Assembly (NCBI RefSeq): GCF_041770905.1
Contig: NZ_JBEUWX010000002.1
Span: forward strand, 992,001 to 1,056,000
Length of the DNA: 64,000 nt
Reading direction: 5' to 3'
Source: Propionivibrio hellwigii
Lineage (GTDB): Bacteria > Pseudomonadota > Gammaproteobacteria > Burkholderiales > Rhodocyclaceae
Shown piece after piece: positions 10,273-18,567 of this stretch. The translations under genes were made by a program, and so were the position numbers. The notes under the pieces are model-generated. The model did no database searches. It saw nothing but the letters and a program-made list of their open reading frames with translations, and was not told the DNA's origin. Numbering within the stretch: position 1 is the first letter of the stretch; each line of letters opens with the position of its first letter.

Positions 10273-10331
10273 AATGTAATGATCTCCAAATATTAATCTC
10301 ATACTATTTTATAGAATAGCAACAGAACAGA

Positions 10332-11831
10332 TTATCCTCTTGCCTCTTTTACTGACGGAAGTTTAGAAACTAGCCGCAGACTCATAGTCAATCCTTCAAG
10401 CTGGTAATGGGGGCGCAGGAAGAATTTAGCTGAATAATAACCAGGATTATCCTCTACATCCTCAACGACTACTTCGGCTGCGGCCAGTGGTTTGCGCGCC
10501 TTGGTTTCCTGGCTTGAATTAGCTGCATCACCATCGACATAGTTCATGATCCAATCGTTCAACCAACGTTCAACATCTGCTCGTTCCTTAAATGATCCAA
10601 TTTTGTCACGGACAATACATTTAAGATAATGTGCAAAACGGCAACAGGCGAACAAATAAGGAAGACGCGCTGATAAGTTTGCGTTAGCTGAAGCATCCGG
10701 GTCGTAATATTCAGCAGGTTTCTGCAGACTTTGTGCACCAATGAATGCTGCAACATCCGTATTTTTCCGATGAACCAATGGCATAAACCCATTTTTAGCC
10801 AACTCTGCTTCACGTCGGTCAGAAATAGCAATCTCAGTAGGACACTTCATATCTATTCCACCATCGTCGGTCGGAAATGTATGGCAGGGTAAATCTTCGA
10901 CAATTCCACCTGATTCCACTCCCCGAATAGAGGTGCTCCATCCATACAACTTAAAACTGCGATTGATATTGACAGCCATCGCGTAGGCGGCATTTACCCA
11001 AAGGAAACGCGCATGATTTGATCCTTCAGTATCCTCCTCAAAATTGAACTCGTCGATTGGGCTTGTTTTTACTCCATAGGGTAACCTTCCCAGAAAACGA
11101 GGCATAGCTAGCCCAATGTAACGTGAATCTTCTGAATTTCTTAAGCTTCTCCAAGGAGCATACTCTGTATTCTCAAATATTTTCGTCAGATCACGTGGAT
11201 TAGCTAATTCTTGCCAAGAGTCCATCTGCATTACCCGTGGATCGGCACCAGCAATGAACGGACAATGTGCAGCGGCAGAAATTCTTGCCATCTCGCTCAA
11301 TAGTTCCACATCAGGCGCTGAATGATCAAAGAAATAATCGCCTACCATGCAACCATATGGGGCACCACCAAGCTGCCCATATTCTTCTTCATAAATACGA
11401 CGAAATATCGGGCTCTGATCCCAGCCAATTCCCTTATGTCTGCGCAATGTACGGTGTAACTCCTTTTTGGAAATGTTCATCACACGAATCTTGAGCATTT
11501 CGTCAGTTTCAGTGTTGTTAACCAGATAATGCAATCCACGCCATGCAGATTCCAATTGTTGAAAGTCAGGATGGTGAATAATCCGATCGATCTGCTCGCT
11601 CATCTTGCGGTCAATCTCGGCAATCATTGCCTCTATTGTCCGATAGGCATCGCCAGATATTGCAACCGCAGAACTAATGGCTTGCTGAGCTAATGTTCTA
11701 ACTGCATTTTCAACAGCACTTTTTTGCTCTTGTGTTCTAGGCTTAAACTCCTTCTCCAGTAATGAGGAGAAATCGCTGGTTGTCGTGGCAAGCTGTGACT
11801 CTTTATTCAACAATTCATTTAACCCAGACAT
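10332..11831 (-). CDS. tssC: TssC, T6SS contractile sheath large subunit
   Basis: TssC (VipB/ImpD) forms the contractile sheath with TssB. The protein has 499 residues, the normal length. Clear family segments are PDFQQLESAWRGLHYLV, KKELHRTLRRHKG, APYGCMVGDYFFDH, the DLTKIFENTEYAPWRSLR region, and FACCRFAHYLKCIVRDK. The ATG lies 2 bases after the tssB stop, and GAGGAT from the end of tssB serves as its ribosome site. The pair is thus tightly coupled, as expected for subunits made in equal amounts. Confidence 0.97.
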   Translation of the reverse strand: MSGLNELLNKESQLATTTSDFSSLLEKEFKPRTQEQKSAVENAVRTLAQQAISSAVAISGDAYRTIEAMIAEIDRKMSEQIDRIIHHPDFQQLESAWRGLHYLVNNTETDEMLKIRVMNISKKELHRTLRRHKGIGWDQSPIFRRIYEEEYGQLGGAPYGCMVGDYFFDHSAPDVELLSEMARISAAAHCPFIAGADPRVMQMDSWQELANPRDLTKIFENTEYAPWRSLRNSEDSRYIGLAMPRFLGRLPYGVKTSPIDEFNFEEDTEGSNHARFLWVNAAYAMAVNINRSFKLYGWSTSIRGVESGGIVEDLPCHTFPTDDGGIDMKCPTEIAISDRREAELAKNGFMPLVHRKNTDVAAFIGAQSLQKPAEYYDPDASANANLSARLPYLFACCRFAHYLKCIVRDKIGSFKERADVERWLNDWIMNYVDGDAANSSQETKARKPLAAAEVVVEDVEDNPGYYSAKFFLRPHYQLEGLTMSLRLVSKLPSVKEARG

Positions 11832-11833
11832 TT

Positions 11834-12388
11834 TTAATCCTCTTCCTTCTTGTCACTAGTTGCGACGACTTGTTCTTTCTGCGGTACGGACGCCAGCGCC
11901 TTCAGCAGTGCCGGATCTTTAAGTACATCGGCCAGCAACTCTTCCGCTCCCGACTTCCCATCCATATAAGTTAACAAATTGTTCAACTCAGTACGCGCCT
12001 CCAACAAACGACGCAACGGTTCTACTTTGCTCGCAATGGCACCAGGTGAGAAATCATCCATACTTTCAAAAGTAATATCCACCGCCACTTGACCTTCACC
12101 AGTCAGAGTGTTTTCCACCATAAACGCTACCCGAGGCTTAATTGCCTTCATGCGTTCGTCAAAATTATCAATATCAATTTCTAGGAATTTTCGGTCGGAG
12201 ACAGGTGGCAAATCTTCAATAGGGCGACCTGAGAGGTCCGACATCACCCCCATCACAAATGGCAACTGAATCTTCTTTTCTGAGCCATATAGCTCAACGT
12301 CATACTCAATCTGTACCCTAGGAGCTCGGTTTCTACCAATAAATTTTTGCCCACTTCGCCCTTTTGCTACATCATTTCTAGTTGCCAT
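11834..12388 (-). CDS. tssB: TssB, T6SS contractile sheath small subunit
   Basis: TssB (VipA/ImpC-small) pairs with TssC in the sheath. The 184-residue protein shows RNRAPRVQIEYDVELYG, LPFVMGVMSDLSG and DRKFLEIDIDNFDERM, all hallmarks of the family. It is slightly longer than many TssB because of a charged C-terminal tail that also supplies the tssC ribosome site. The start ATG is preceded by AGGAA at good spacing. It lies 49 bases after tssA and directly before tssC. Confidence 0.97.
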   Translation of the reverse strand: MATRNDVAKGRSGQKFIGRNRAPRVQIEYDVELYGSEKKIQLPFVMGVMSDLSGRPIEDLPPVSDRKFLEIDIDNFDERMKAIKPRVAFMVENTLTGEGQVAVDITFESMDDFSPGAIASKVEPLRRLLEARTELNNLLTYMDGKSGAEELLADVLKDPALLKALASVPQKEQVVATSDKKEED

Positions 12389-12437
12389 ATCAGAGATTCC
12401 TATTAAACGAAAGTTATTAATTTATTCATCTATATCG

Positions 12438-13466
12438 TCAAGAAGCGCTTTCTTCTGTTCTACCGGTCAATACCCGCAACTGTACAAGGCCATCTGGAGT
12501 AAGTTCCCGCACCAAGGAAAGAAAATCCTTACCTTGCAAATCTTCGATCCGCCGGATGAGTAATGATGCCGGATGCGAAGGCTCATACTCTTCAAAAAAT
12601 TGTCGTGCTAATGCCAAAGCTCTGTACGCATCACTACGTGACTCCAACCTGAGCGGCAACCCCATAGAAGATGATGAAACAGGTAAAGGTTGCAAATTAT
12701 TCGTTTCAATGGCGTTAACAGTCGTTTCGTGAACCAACGTAACTGGCAGACAGCCTACAAGCCCAAGCAATAAATCACCAAGCGGCCGCAGGTTTGGAAG
12801 AAGTTCAAAACTCAAGTTTTTGTGCAAATGATGTTGAACCCGCTCTAATGCTAAATGCGCTTGCTCAACGGCAGAAAACAAGGCGCTACTGCGTTCCGCC
12901 TCCGCATCTATCACGCTTTTTAGTGCATCAACCGAATGAACTACAGCGTTTTCATTCAATACACCGCCTTTTAGTAATTTCTCGACATCTCCGACAGAAA
13001 TTCTGCCAACAGGTGTTTGTACAAATGATGCTCCACGAACAACCCGCATAAGTCCTGAGGGATCTGCCAACTCTGCAATTGCATTGCTGCGCAACAGAGG
13101 ATCCAGTTCACCCTCTATCTCAAGCCTAGGATGCAACTCGTTCCAATACCCTTCCAGCCAATCAGCTAGCAGCTGTAATCCATTCGCCAGGGCAGGCAAT
13201 CCTTGTCGATGCACTGCGGCACATATGATAGGAATCAAAATGCGCACATCTCGGGTTTTCTTTAGAAGCTCACCCCCTGTAGCCAATACCTCATCCCAAT
13301 CCGGCTCTCGGGCAGGTAATACCGAATCACCAACCTGGCGCTCTTCCTGAGGCACCACTAAGGAACGGAATGCCACAAATTCGGGTGCATACTCAAAGTC
13401 AGGCCCACACACTGAACCATCTTGCATGGTATAGGTAGCAGTTGGATAAATACTCAATGACGCCAT
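12438..13466 (-). CDS. tssA: TssA (ImpA-N domain), T6SS assembly/capping protein
   Basis: TssA proteins prime tube and sheath growth at the baseplate or cap the distal end. The 342-residue product carries an ImpA-type N-terminal domain: PDWDEVLATGGELLKKTRD, then LPALANGLQLLADWLEGYW and LHPRLEIEGE. The C-terminal part ends with an ASLLIRRIEDLQGKDFLSLV helix region. This size fits the shorter TssA classes. The ATG is preceded by GGAAAGG. It is the first gene of the leftward structural operon and is divergent from hcp across 315 bases, so the operon promoter should lie just upstream of it. Confidence 0.9.
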   Translation of the reverse strand: MASLSIYPTATYTMQDGSVCGPDFEYAPEFVAFRSLVVPQEERQVGDSVLPAREPDWDEVLATGGELLKKTRDVRILIPIICAAVHRQGLPALANGLQLLADWLEGYWNELHPRLEIEGELDPLLRSNAIAELADPSGLMRVVRGASFVQTPVGRISVGDVEKLLKGGVLNENAVVHSVDALKSVIDAEAERSSALFSAVEQAHLALERVQHHLHKNLSFELLPNLRPLGDLLLGLVGCLPVTLVHETTVNAIETNNLQPLPVSSSSMGLPLRLESRSDAYRALALARQFFEEYEPSHPASLLIRRIEDLQGKDFLSLVRELTPDGLVQLRVLTGRTEESAS

Positions 13467-13781
13467 TCAACCTTTCCTGTTTCAGCCATCATTTTACCCT
13501 GTCTCAAAAAATTGACACATGCAACTGCGCCAATCACGCAAACTCACGGATACCCGACACACATTCATCCCCTTGTGTCACAAAATGTGCCAACACTAGC
13601 AACAGCCGAATTCCTCATGCAATACACTTCACTATCGTGCATGGCGGCTATATACTATGTGAGATAGTAAATTGTGTAAAGAAATCCTTACCATATTTAT
13701 GGTCAAGCTTGACTTTTTTTAGCCAATTCTTACTATTATAATAGTTTTTATCTTTTTTCTCACCACTCACAGGAGAGCACA
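13467..13781. promoter_or_regulatory. Divergent tssA/hcp intergenic promoter region
   Basis: These 315 bases hold no convincing gene and separate the leftward tss operon from rightward hcp. For hcp, TTGACT (13709-13714) and TACTAT (13731-13736) form a sigma70-like pair with a 16-base spacer; a perfect TATAAT sits at 13737-13742. Near the middle is an 11-base palindrome, TTGTGTCACAA (13573-13583), and related TGACACA/TGTGTCA words recur nearby, which could be an operator. The hcp ribosome site AGGAGA ends the region. Promoter strength and the regulator are inference. Confidence 0.5.
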
Positions 13782-14270
13782 ATGGCCTCATTGCAGGATT
13801 TTTATGTAAAAATTGAAGGTATTGAAGGCGAGTCGAAGGACTCCAAGCACAAGGGCTGGATAGACGTGTTGTCGTTCAGCTACGGTGTCTCGCAATCCAG
13901 TTCTTCTTTTACTGGAGGCGGATCAGGTGTAGGCAAGGCAAGTTTCGATGCCCTGGTTTTCGAACACTATGCCGACAAAGCCACGCCGAACCTGATGCAA
14001 TACTGTGCGTCCGGCAAGCACGTTGGCGAAGTCAAGCTTGAAGCGGCCAAGGTGGGTGATGGCTCCCAAGTCTATTTCACCATTACGCTGTCCGATGCCA
14101 TCATTACCCATGCCGGTCCTTCCGGTTCTACGGAGGATGCCCGTGTTAAGGAAACGGTTGGCATCTCCTACGCCAAGATCAAGGTTGAGGTCAAGGAGCA
14201 AAACGCCAACGGCTCCCTCGGCGCTGCCGTCACCGGCGCATGGGATGTCAAACAGAATCAGAAGGCTTGA
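13782..14270 (+). CDS. hcp: Hcp, T6SS inner-tube protein
   Basis: Hcp (TssD) forms stacked hexamer rings of the inner tube and can chaperone small effectors in its lumen. The 162-residue product shows the family pattern: DFYVKIEGIEGESKDSKHKG, then IDVLSFSYGVSQS, ALVFEHYADKATPNLMQYC and KVEVKEQNANGSLG. The length is typical. A strong AGGAGA ribosome site sits 5 bases before the ATG. The gene is divergent from the structural operon and is followed by a probable terminator, so it is likely a separate, highly expressed unit, as expected for a protein needed in large amounts. Confidence 0.97.
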   Translation: MASLQDFYVKIEGIEGESKDSKHKGWIDVLSFSYGVSQSSSSFTGGGSGVGKASFDALVFEHYADKATPNLMQYCASGKHVGEVKLEAAKVGDGSQVYFTITLSDAIITHAGPSGSTEDARVKETVGISYAKIKVEVKEQNANGSLGAAVTGAWDVKQNQKA

Positions 14271-14294
14271 TACATATTCATTGTCATTGTAAAG

Positions 14295-14330
14295 GCCGCG
14301 TGTGTGGAAGACCTGCGCACGTGGCATTTT
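14295..14330 (+). terminator. Probable intrinsic terminator after hcp
   Basis: A 10-base stem with two G-T wobbles (14295-14304 against 14316-14325), an 11-base loop and a following ATTTT run lie 25 bases after the hcp stop. The T run is short, so strength is uncertain. Confidence 0.5.
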
Positions 14331-14375
14331 GAAAATCCAGGATTGGTGTTGAAGCAGGCGTAGAGAGGATGATAC

Positions 14376-14987
14376 GTGTCAAAGCTTGACAAGGAAGGTA
14401 TGCTGATTAGCGACAGAATCACACCTCGCCGTTTTCAAGGAATTGAAAAGGGTAGCCGTGAATTGGAACAAATCGTCGGCATCATTATTCACTAGACAGA
14501 CTCATCAACGGTCCAGGCAACATTGAATGCGTATAACAGCGGCGGCAATGGCGCCCATTTCTTGATTGGGAAAGATGGTCACATCTACCAGACAGCCAGC
14601 GTCCTACAGACCTGCTACCACGTAGGCAAGCTCATCAAATCAAAATGTCTGGAAATTGACGCTAGTAGTTGTGATATCGATACCGCTAAATTAAAGCTAT
14701 TGACATGGAGACAAAGGATCAATGCCATAGACAAACATGAGCGAAGCAAGAGCTATCCGACACGCTACCCTGTGAATGCTGACTCGATAGGCATTGAAAT
14801 CGTGGGTAAAAGCATCGATTCGGAAACTTATGAAGCTGTGACAGTCGAGCAGAACTCATCATTACAATTCCTGCTGGACGAGTTGTATTCTGTCTTTACC
14901 AAAATTACATCGGAAGACGTTTATCGTCATCCAACCGTTTCGTACAAAAACCCTGGTGAAGCAAAGTCTGCTGTATGGAAAAAGTAA
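14376..14987 (+). pseudogene. Amidase_2-type peptidoglycan amidase effector, broken by an in-frame TAG
   Basis: Read from a GTG at 14376 (preceded by GAGAGG), the frame gives MSKLDKEGMLISDRITPRRF..VGIIIH. It then hits TAG at 14493-14495 and continues as TDSSTVQATLNAYNSGGNGA to 14987. The family usually reads IIHQTDSS here, so the stop most simply comes from CAG to TAG. The rest is an N-acetylmuramoyl-L-alanine amidase (Amidase_2/T7-lysozyme fold): AHFLIGKDGHIYQTA, CYHVGK, DSIGIEIVG, and a C-terminal YRHPTVSYKNPGEA with a candidate zinc-binding His. The zinc His of IIIH lies just before the stop. Without readthrough, no active enzyme is made. It follows hcp and precedes an immunity candidate, consistent with a T6SS cell-wall effector. 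Confidence 0.8.
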
Positions 14988-15394
14988 AGTTTCTGTGGTG
15001 CCTATGCTTCTGGAGTACCGCTTTCTGCCTGCTTCCCTCGGCATGCAGTGCAACCGGCACGAATACGCTTCCTCATGCTTCTGCCCGCACTAACGAACTG
15101 GTGATTCAGTCCTCACAATTTTTCACCAGGAATCCGGAGATTTGCCGTTCCTCAGATGTAGCGTTGAACAAAATGCAGATCGCTGATTTTTTCCGGCTGG
15201 CACAAAAGGTCTCACTACAGGAACTGAACAAAAATCACTATTTTGCCCCCTGCCATCTTGAAGGAAAACTTCAGCGTGGTAAAACATCGTGCTTCTGGAA
15301 AATCCAGGCCAGTGCAATTGGCGAAATCACCTGCGACGGGGCGACCACCTACTTTGCATGTAATGACGAAACCTGTTACCGAATATTTGAATAA
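14975..15394 (+). CDS. Probable immunity protein for the amidase effector (secreted)
   Basis: The 139-residue protein has an N-terminal secretion signal (VKFLWCLCFWSTAFCLLPSA); a Cys follows LPSA, so it may be a lipoprotein, though the lipobox is imperfect. The mature part has several cysteines (CHLEGK, CFWKIQASA, ITCDG, ACNDETCY) that could form disulfides. Its ATG overlaps the amidase end by 13 bases, the usual toxin-immunity arrangement. A periplasmic location fits protection against a peptidoglycan amidase. I do not recognise the family. The gene is intact although its presumed toxin is broken. Confidence 0.7.
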   Translation: MEKVKFLWCLCFWSTAFCLLPSACSATGTNTLPHASARTNELVIQSSQFFTRNPEICRSSDVALNKMQIADFFRLAQKVSLQELNKNHYFAPCHLEGKLQRGKTSCFWKIQASAIGEITCDGATTYFACNDETCYRIFE

Positions 15395-15612
15395 TGGCAA
15401 GCGGTCATGACCTCAAAGCAGGCACAGCGATTACCGCCTTTGATGATCAAGGGAAATACAAAGGTCATGCAGCTATTATTTATGAGTGCCCAAACAGCTC
15501 AGGCCTGAACGTCTATGCTCAGTGGAGCAGTCAGAAATTTCATTCGTGACTGATTCGGTTTGGCGGAAGAGGCGTTTCAAATGATGGGGATCATTTCTAT
15601 GTCATTGAATAG
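15394..15612 (+). pseudogene. C-terminal remnant of a BPSL0067-like (NlpC/P60-type) effector
   Basis: The frame from ATG 15394 encodes LKAGTAITAFDDQGKYKGHA, an AQWSSQKFHS segment, a TGA at 15547-15549, then LIRFGGRGVSNDGDHFYVIE and TAG. This order matches the C-terminal half of BPSL0067-family cell-wall hydrolases: a GHAA active-site His segment, a DQW-like strand, an IRF strand and a DGDxFxVIE end. The N-terminal half with the catalytic Cys is missing, because an in-frame stop sits two codons upstream. The internal TGA most simply derives from CGA. A functional enzyme is not possible. It lies between two immunity genes. Confidence 0.72.
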
Positions 15613-15985
15613 CCGAAAATGGCTTGTAGCCACAGTCGCTATTGTTGCTGCTACCCTGGGCTATGCGGGATCCCCCAAGGTCTCCAAATCCCCGGCAATG
15701 AACTACACATGTCCTGCCAAACTTGTGCTGGGTGAAAAAACCTACCCGCTTGAGAAAGCCAATGTCTTCGATGGTCCCATTGAAGATCGCGCAGGTCTCG
15801 TTCCTAAAACGGATCCGGCGCATCCGGAACTTGCCGTCTGGCACGTTGGCGGCAGGCAATTTATTCCCCATCTCAAATGCCGCTACCTGGGCACCCGTCA
15901 CTACCTTGTTCTCGAAGCCGCAGGCGCCAAACAATGCTGGCTCCAGACTGCCACCAACCATCCTGTTTCCGCACATTGCCAATAA
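15599..15985 (+). CDS. STY0301-like periplasmic immunity protein
   Basis: The 128-residue product starts with a signal peptide (WLVATVAIVAATLGYAGS). Its mature part reads YTCPAKLVLGEKTYPLEKAN, FDGP, then CRYLGTRHYLVLEA and a late AGAKQCWL. This matches the STY0301-family pattern of small periplasmic proteins found beside peptidoglycan-targeting T6SS effectors. The ATG at 15599 follows GGGGA and overlaps the remnant effector by 14 bases, supporting pairing with the BPSL0067-like toxin. An upstream start at 15560 is possible but would spoil the signal peptide. The gene is intact while its toxin is a fragment. Confidence 0.75.
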   Translation: MSLNSRKWLVATVAIVAATLGYAGSPKVSKSPAMNYTCPAKLVLGEKTYPLEKANVFDGPIEDRAGLVPKTDPAHPELAVWHVGGRQFIPHLKCRYLGTRHYLVLEAAGAKQCWLQTATNHPVSAHCQ

Positions 15986-16078
15986 TCCGTCACGGAAGGC
16001 GAATTGAGGAGAAAACACCCCCAAAAGAGTCAAAACCTGATTTAAGTTCCAAGCATCTGTTCAAAAAACCTGTTCTTC

Positions 16079-16105
16079 TTGACCTTCTTGGTACGCTCAT
16101 ATAAT
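16079..16105 (+). promoter_or_regulatory. Possible sigma70 promoter upstream of vgrG
   Basis: TTGACC (16079-16084) and TATAAT (16100-16105) have a slightly short 15-base spacer and lie about 130 bases before vgrG. No gene is visible in the 249 bases between the STY0301-like gene and vgrG. Confidence 0.4.
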
Positions 16106-16234
16106 TTAACCGCCGCTCTATTTAAACATTAGCGCCTCTGCGGTCACCTGCAATGCCCAAAATGGATGTCCTGGAGGCGACCAAGAATTTCCCACACCCA
16201 CCGACACATCTGACAAAAAAGGAAAGGACCTCCC

Positions 16235-18484
16235 ATGAACCGACTACTGACATCGCATCTGGGGGGAGAGGGAAAACTCAAGGCGGTCTGGCTAGAAGGG
16301 ACAGAAGCGCTCAGCACACTCTACCGAATCCGCGTTCGGCTCATCAGCGAAGACGGCCAGATCGACTGCCAGAAACTGTTGGGGGAAGCGGGCAGCGTAG
16401 AACTACTCGCTGCGGGGGGCGCCAAACGCTACTTCAGCGGCCAGATTGTCCGCATGGGCGCCTTGGGCAAAGCCGGGCGCTACTACCGCTACGAAGCGCA
16501 TCTATCCCCCAAACTCTGGCATGCCGGACGCACCAGCGACTTTCGCATCTGGCAAAACCTCACCGTCAAGGAAATTGCCGAAGAGCTCCTTGGCAAACAC
16601 GCCATCCGCCACGACTGGCGTACCAAAAACGCGCTCAAACGCTGGGAATACAAAGTCCAGTACGGCGAAACCGACCTTGAATTCCTCGAACGGCTACTTG
16701 CCCACGAAGGTCTCTACTACTGGTTCGAACACAAAAAGGGCGGCGAGAGACTCATCATTGCCGACCACTTCACCACCCCGGACACCTACCCTGGCTACGA
16801 AAACGTCCTCTACTGCCCGCCGGACGAAGCGCGCGAAGACGAAGATCACTACTGGGACTGGAACCTCTCCCGCCGCCCTGAACCGGGGCGCTACACCCAG
16901 GGCGACTACGACTTCAAAAAACCGGCCAAAGACCTCACCACCGGCCATAGCGACCCGCGCGGCCACCTCTTTGACCAATACGAAAGATACGCCTACCCTG
17001 GCAACTACACCGACCCGGGAGAGGGCGAGCAGTACGCCATCGCTCGACTGGAAGCCCTGCAAGCCGGGCAGGATCTCATCACCCTCACCGGCAAAGTACG
17101 CGGCGCCCTGCCCGGCTACCGCTTCACCCTAAGGAACCACCCGCGGGAAGAACAAAACCGCGAACTACTCGTCGTCCGCGCCGACTACCGGGCCACTGAC
17201 AACGATTACGAGGCCTGGGGGGAACGGGAAGAAGCCGGCTACCAGGTCATCGTCAAGGCCCAGCCGGCCGACAAAGGCTACCGGCCGCTGGCGCGGAGCG
17301 GCCCGCGCGCCCGCGGGCCGGAGACCGCTGTCGTTGTCGGCCCGGCCGGAGAAGAAATCCATACCGACGAATACGGCCGGGTCAAGGTGCATTTCCACTG
17401 GGATCGTTACGGCAAGAAAGACGGCAGCGACTCCTGCTGGATCCGGGTAGCCAGTCCCTGGGCGGGGAGCAACTTCGGCGGCATCCACATCCCGCGCATC
17501 GGCCAGGAAGTCATTGTCGATTACGAATACGGCGACCCGGATCGTCCGCTCATTACCGGACGGGTCTATAACGCCGCTCAAATGCCTCCGTGGGAATTGC
17601 CGGCCAACAAGACCCAATCGGGCTTTCTCACCCGCTCGAGCAAAGGCGGCGCGCCCGGAGAAGGACTGCGTGACGGCGCCGGCGCGGCCAACGCCCTGCG
17701 CTTTGAAGACAAGGCCGGCGCCGAACAACTCTGGCTGCACGCCCAGCAAGACCAGCTCACCGAAGTGGAGCGCGACGAAGACAAATGGGTGGGACAGGAT
17801 CGCAGAAAGGAGATCGACCGCGACGAGTTCAACACCATTCACCGCGACAGAACGGAAGTGGTCGATCGTAATGAAAAGATCAATGTGCATGGCTGGCGCA
17901 CGGAGGAAGTCGATCTTGATGAGACCATTACCATCCATCAGAACCGGAAAGAACGCGTCGATCACAACGAGACCATTTCTATCGGCGATAACCGTAATGA
18001 AAGCGTCGGGAAGAATGAAACCATCACGATCGGCATCAATCGCACCGAATCAGTCGGCAAAAACGAAAAGGTTAAGATCGGGGTTCTCAAATCGGAAGCG
18101 GTTGGGCTGGTCTCATTTTCAACCACAGGTCTAGCCCACACAGAAACGGTAGGGGTTGTACACACGAGTACGGCGGGTATCCAGCGTTTTGAGAACACCG
18201 GGCGCGACAAGACTGAAACAGTAGGCCACGACCGTAAAGAAAACATTTCTCACGACAACACCCTGAACATCGGCAACAACAGCACCACCGAGATTGGCAA
18301 GAACCGCACCACCACAGTTGTTGGGAATGATGGGCTCGAAGTGGGCGAATCCCTGGGCATCAAGGCCAAGAAAATCGAACTCATCGGCACGGAAGAAGTG
18401 AGCATCTCATGCGGAAACAGCACCATTCGCCTGACGCCGCAGCTCATTGAAATCCTGTCGAGCCTGGTCAAGATCAACTGTTGA
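16235..18484 (+). CDS. vgrG: VgrG, T6SS spike protein
   Basis: VgrG (TssI) trimers form the spike tip on Hcp and carry PAAR-domain effectors. The protein has 749 residues. The gp27-like base is seen in YEAHLSPKLWHAG and WEYKVQYGETDLEFLERLL with YYWFEH. The gp5 OB-fold part holds GRVKVHFHWDRYGKKDG, WIRVASPWAG and GQEVIVDYEYGDPDRPLI. A long C-terminal beta-helix follows (about 520-700), built of short DRxExVxxNExIxI-like repeats. There is no obvious enzymatic extension after the needle. The ATG follows AAAGGA. The first rhs gene starts 83 bases after the stop, and its PAAR-like N-terminus should dock on this needle. Confidence 0.97.
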   Translation: MNRLLTSHLGGEGKLKAVWLEGTEALSTLYRIRVRLISEDGQIDCQKLLGEAGSVELLAAGGAKRYFSGQIVRMGALGKAGRYYRYEAHLSPKLWHAGRTSDFRIWQNLTVKEIAEELLGKHAIRHDWRTKNALKRWEYKVQYGETDLEFLERLLAHEGLYYWFEHKKGGERLIIADHFTTPDTYPGYENVLYCPPDEAREDEDHYWDWNLSRRPEPGRYTQGDYDFKKPAKDLTTGHSDPRGHLFDQYERYAYPGNYTDPGEGEQYAIARLEALQAGQDLITLTGKVRGALPGYRFTLRNHPREEQNRELLVVRADYRATDNDYEAWGEREEAGYQVIVKAQPADKGYRPLARSGPRARGPETAVVVGPAGEEIHTDEYGRVKVHFHWDRYGKKDGSDSCWIRVASPWAGSNFGGIHIPRIGQEVIVDYEYGDPDRPLITGRVYNAAQMPPWELPANKTQSGFLTRSSKGGAPGEGLRDGAGAANALRFEDKAGAEQLWLHAQQDQLTEVERDEDKWVGQDRRKEIDRDEFNTIHRDRTEVVDRNEKINVHGWRTEEVDLDETITIHQNRKERVDHNETISIGDNRNESVGKNETITIGINRTESVGKNEKVKIGVLKSEAVGLVSFSTTGLAHTETVGVVHTSTAGIQRFENTGRDKTETVGHDRKENISHDNTLNIGNNSTTEIGKNRTTTVVGNDGLEVGESLGIKAKKIELIGTEEVSISCGNSTIRLTPQLIEILSSLVKINC

Positions 18485-18567
18485 TCCGACAAGGGCTGAC
18501 AAAGAAAGAAGCATATAGGGAAGAAAGGCATACAAGAAATGGCAAATCAACATTGCGCGAGGTCATC

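Noticed and set aside
13561..13600. A sigma54 promoter for the tss operon (TGGCAC word on the minus strand)
   Set aside because: The GC at the -12 position is missing at the required spacing.
13442..13741. A 99-codon frame in the tssA-hcp intergenic region
   Set aside because: Starts inside tssA antisense, no ribosome site, and covers the promoter elements.
17165..17965. A 266-codon minus-strand frame opposite vgrG
   Set aside because: Antisense to conserved VgrG domains, low-complexity composition, no family features.
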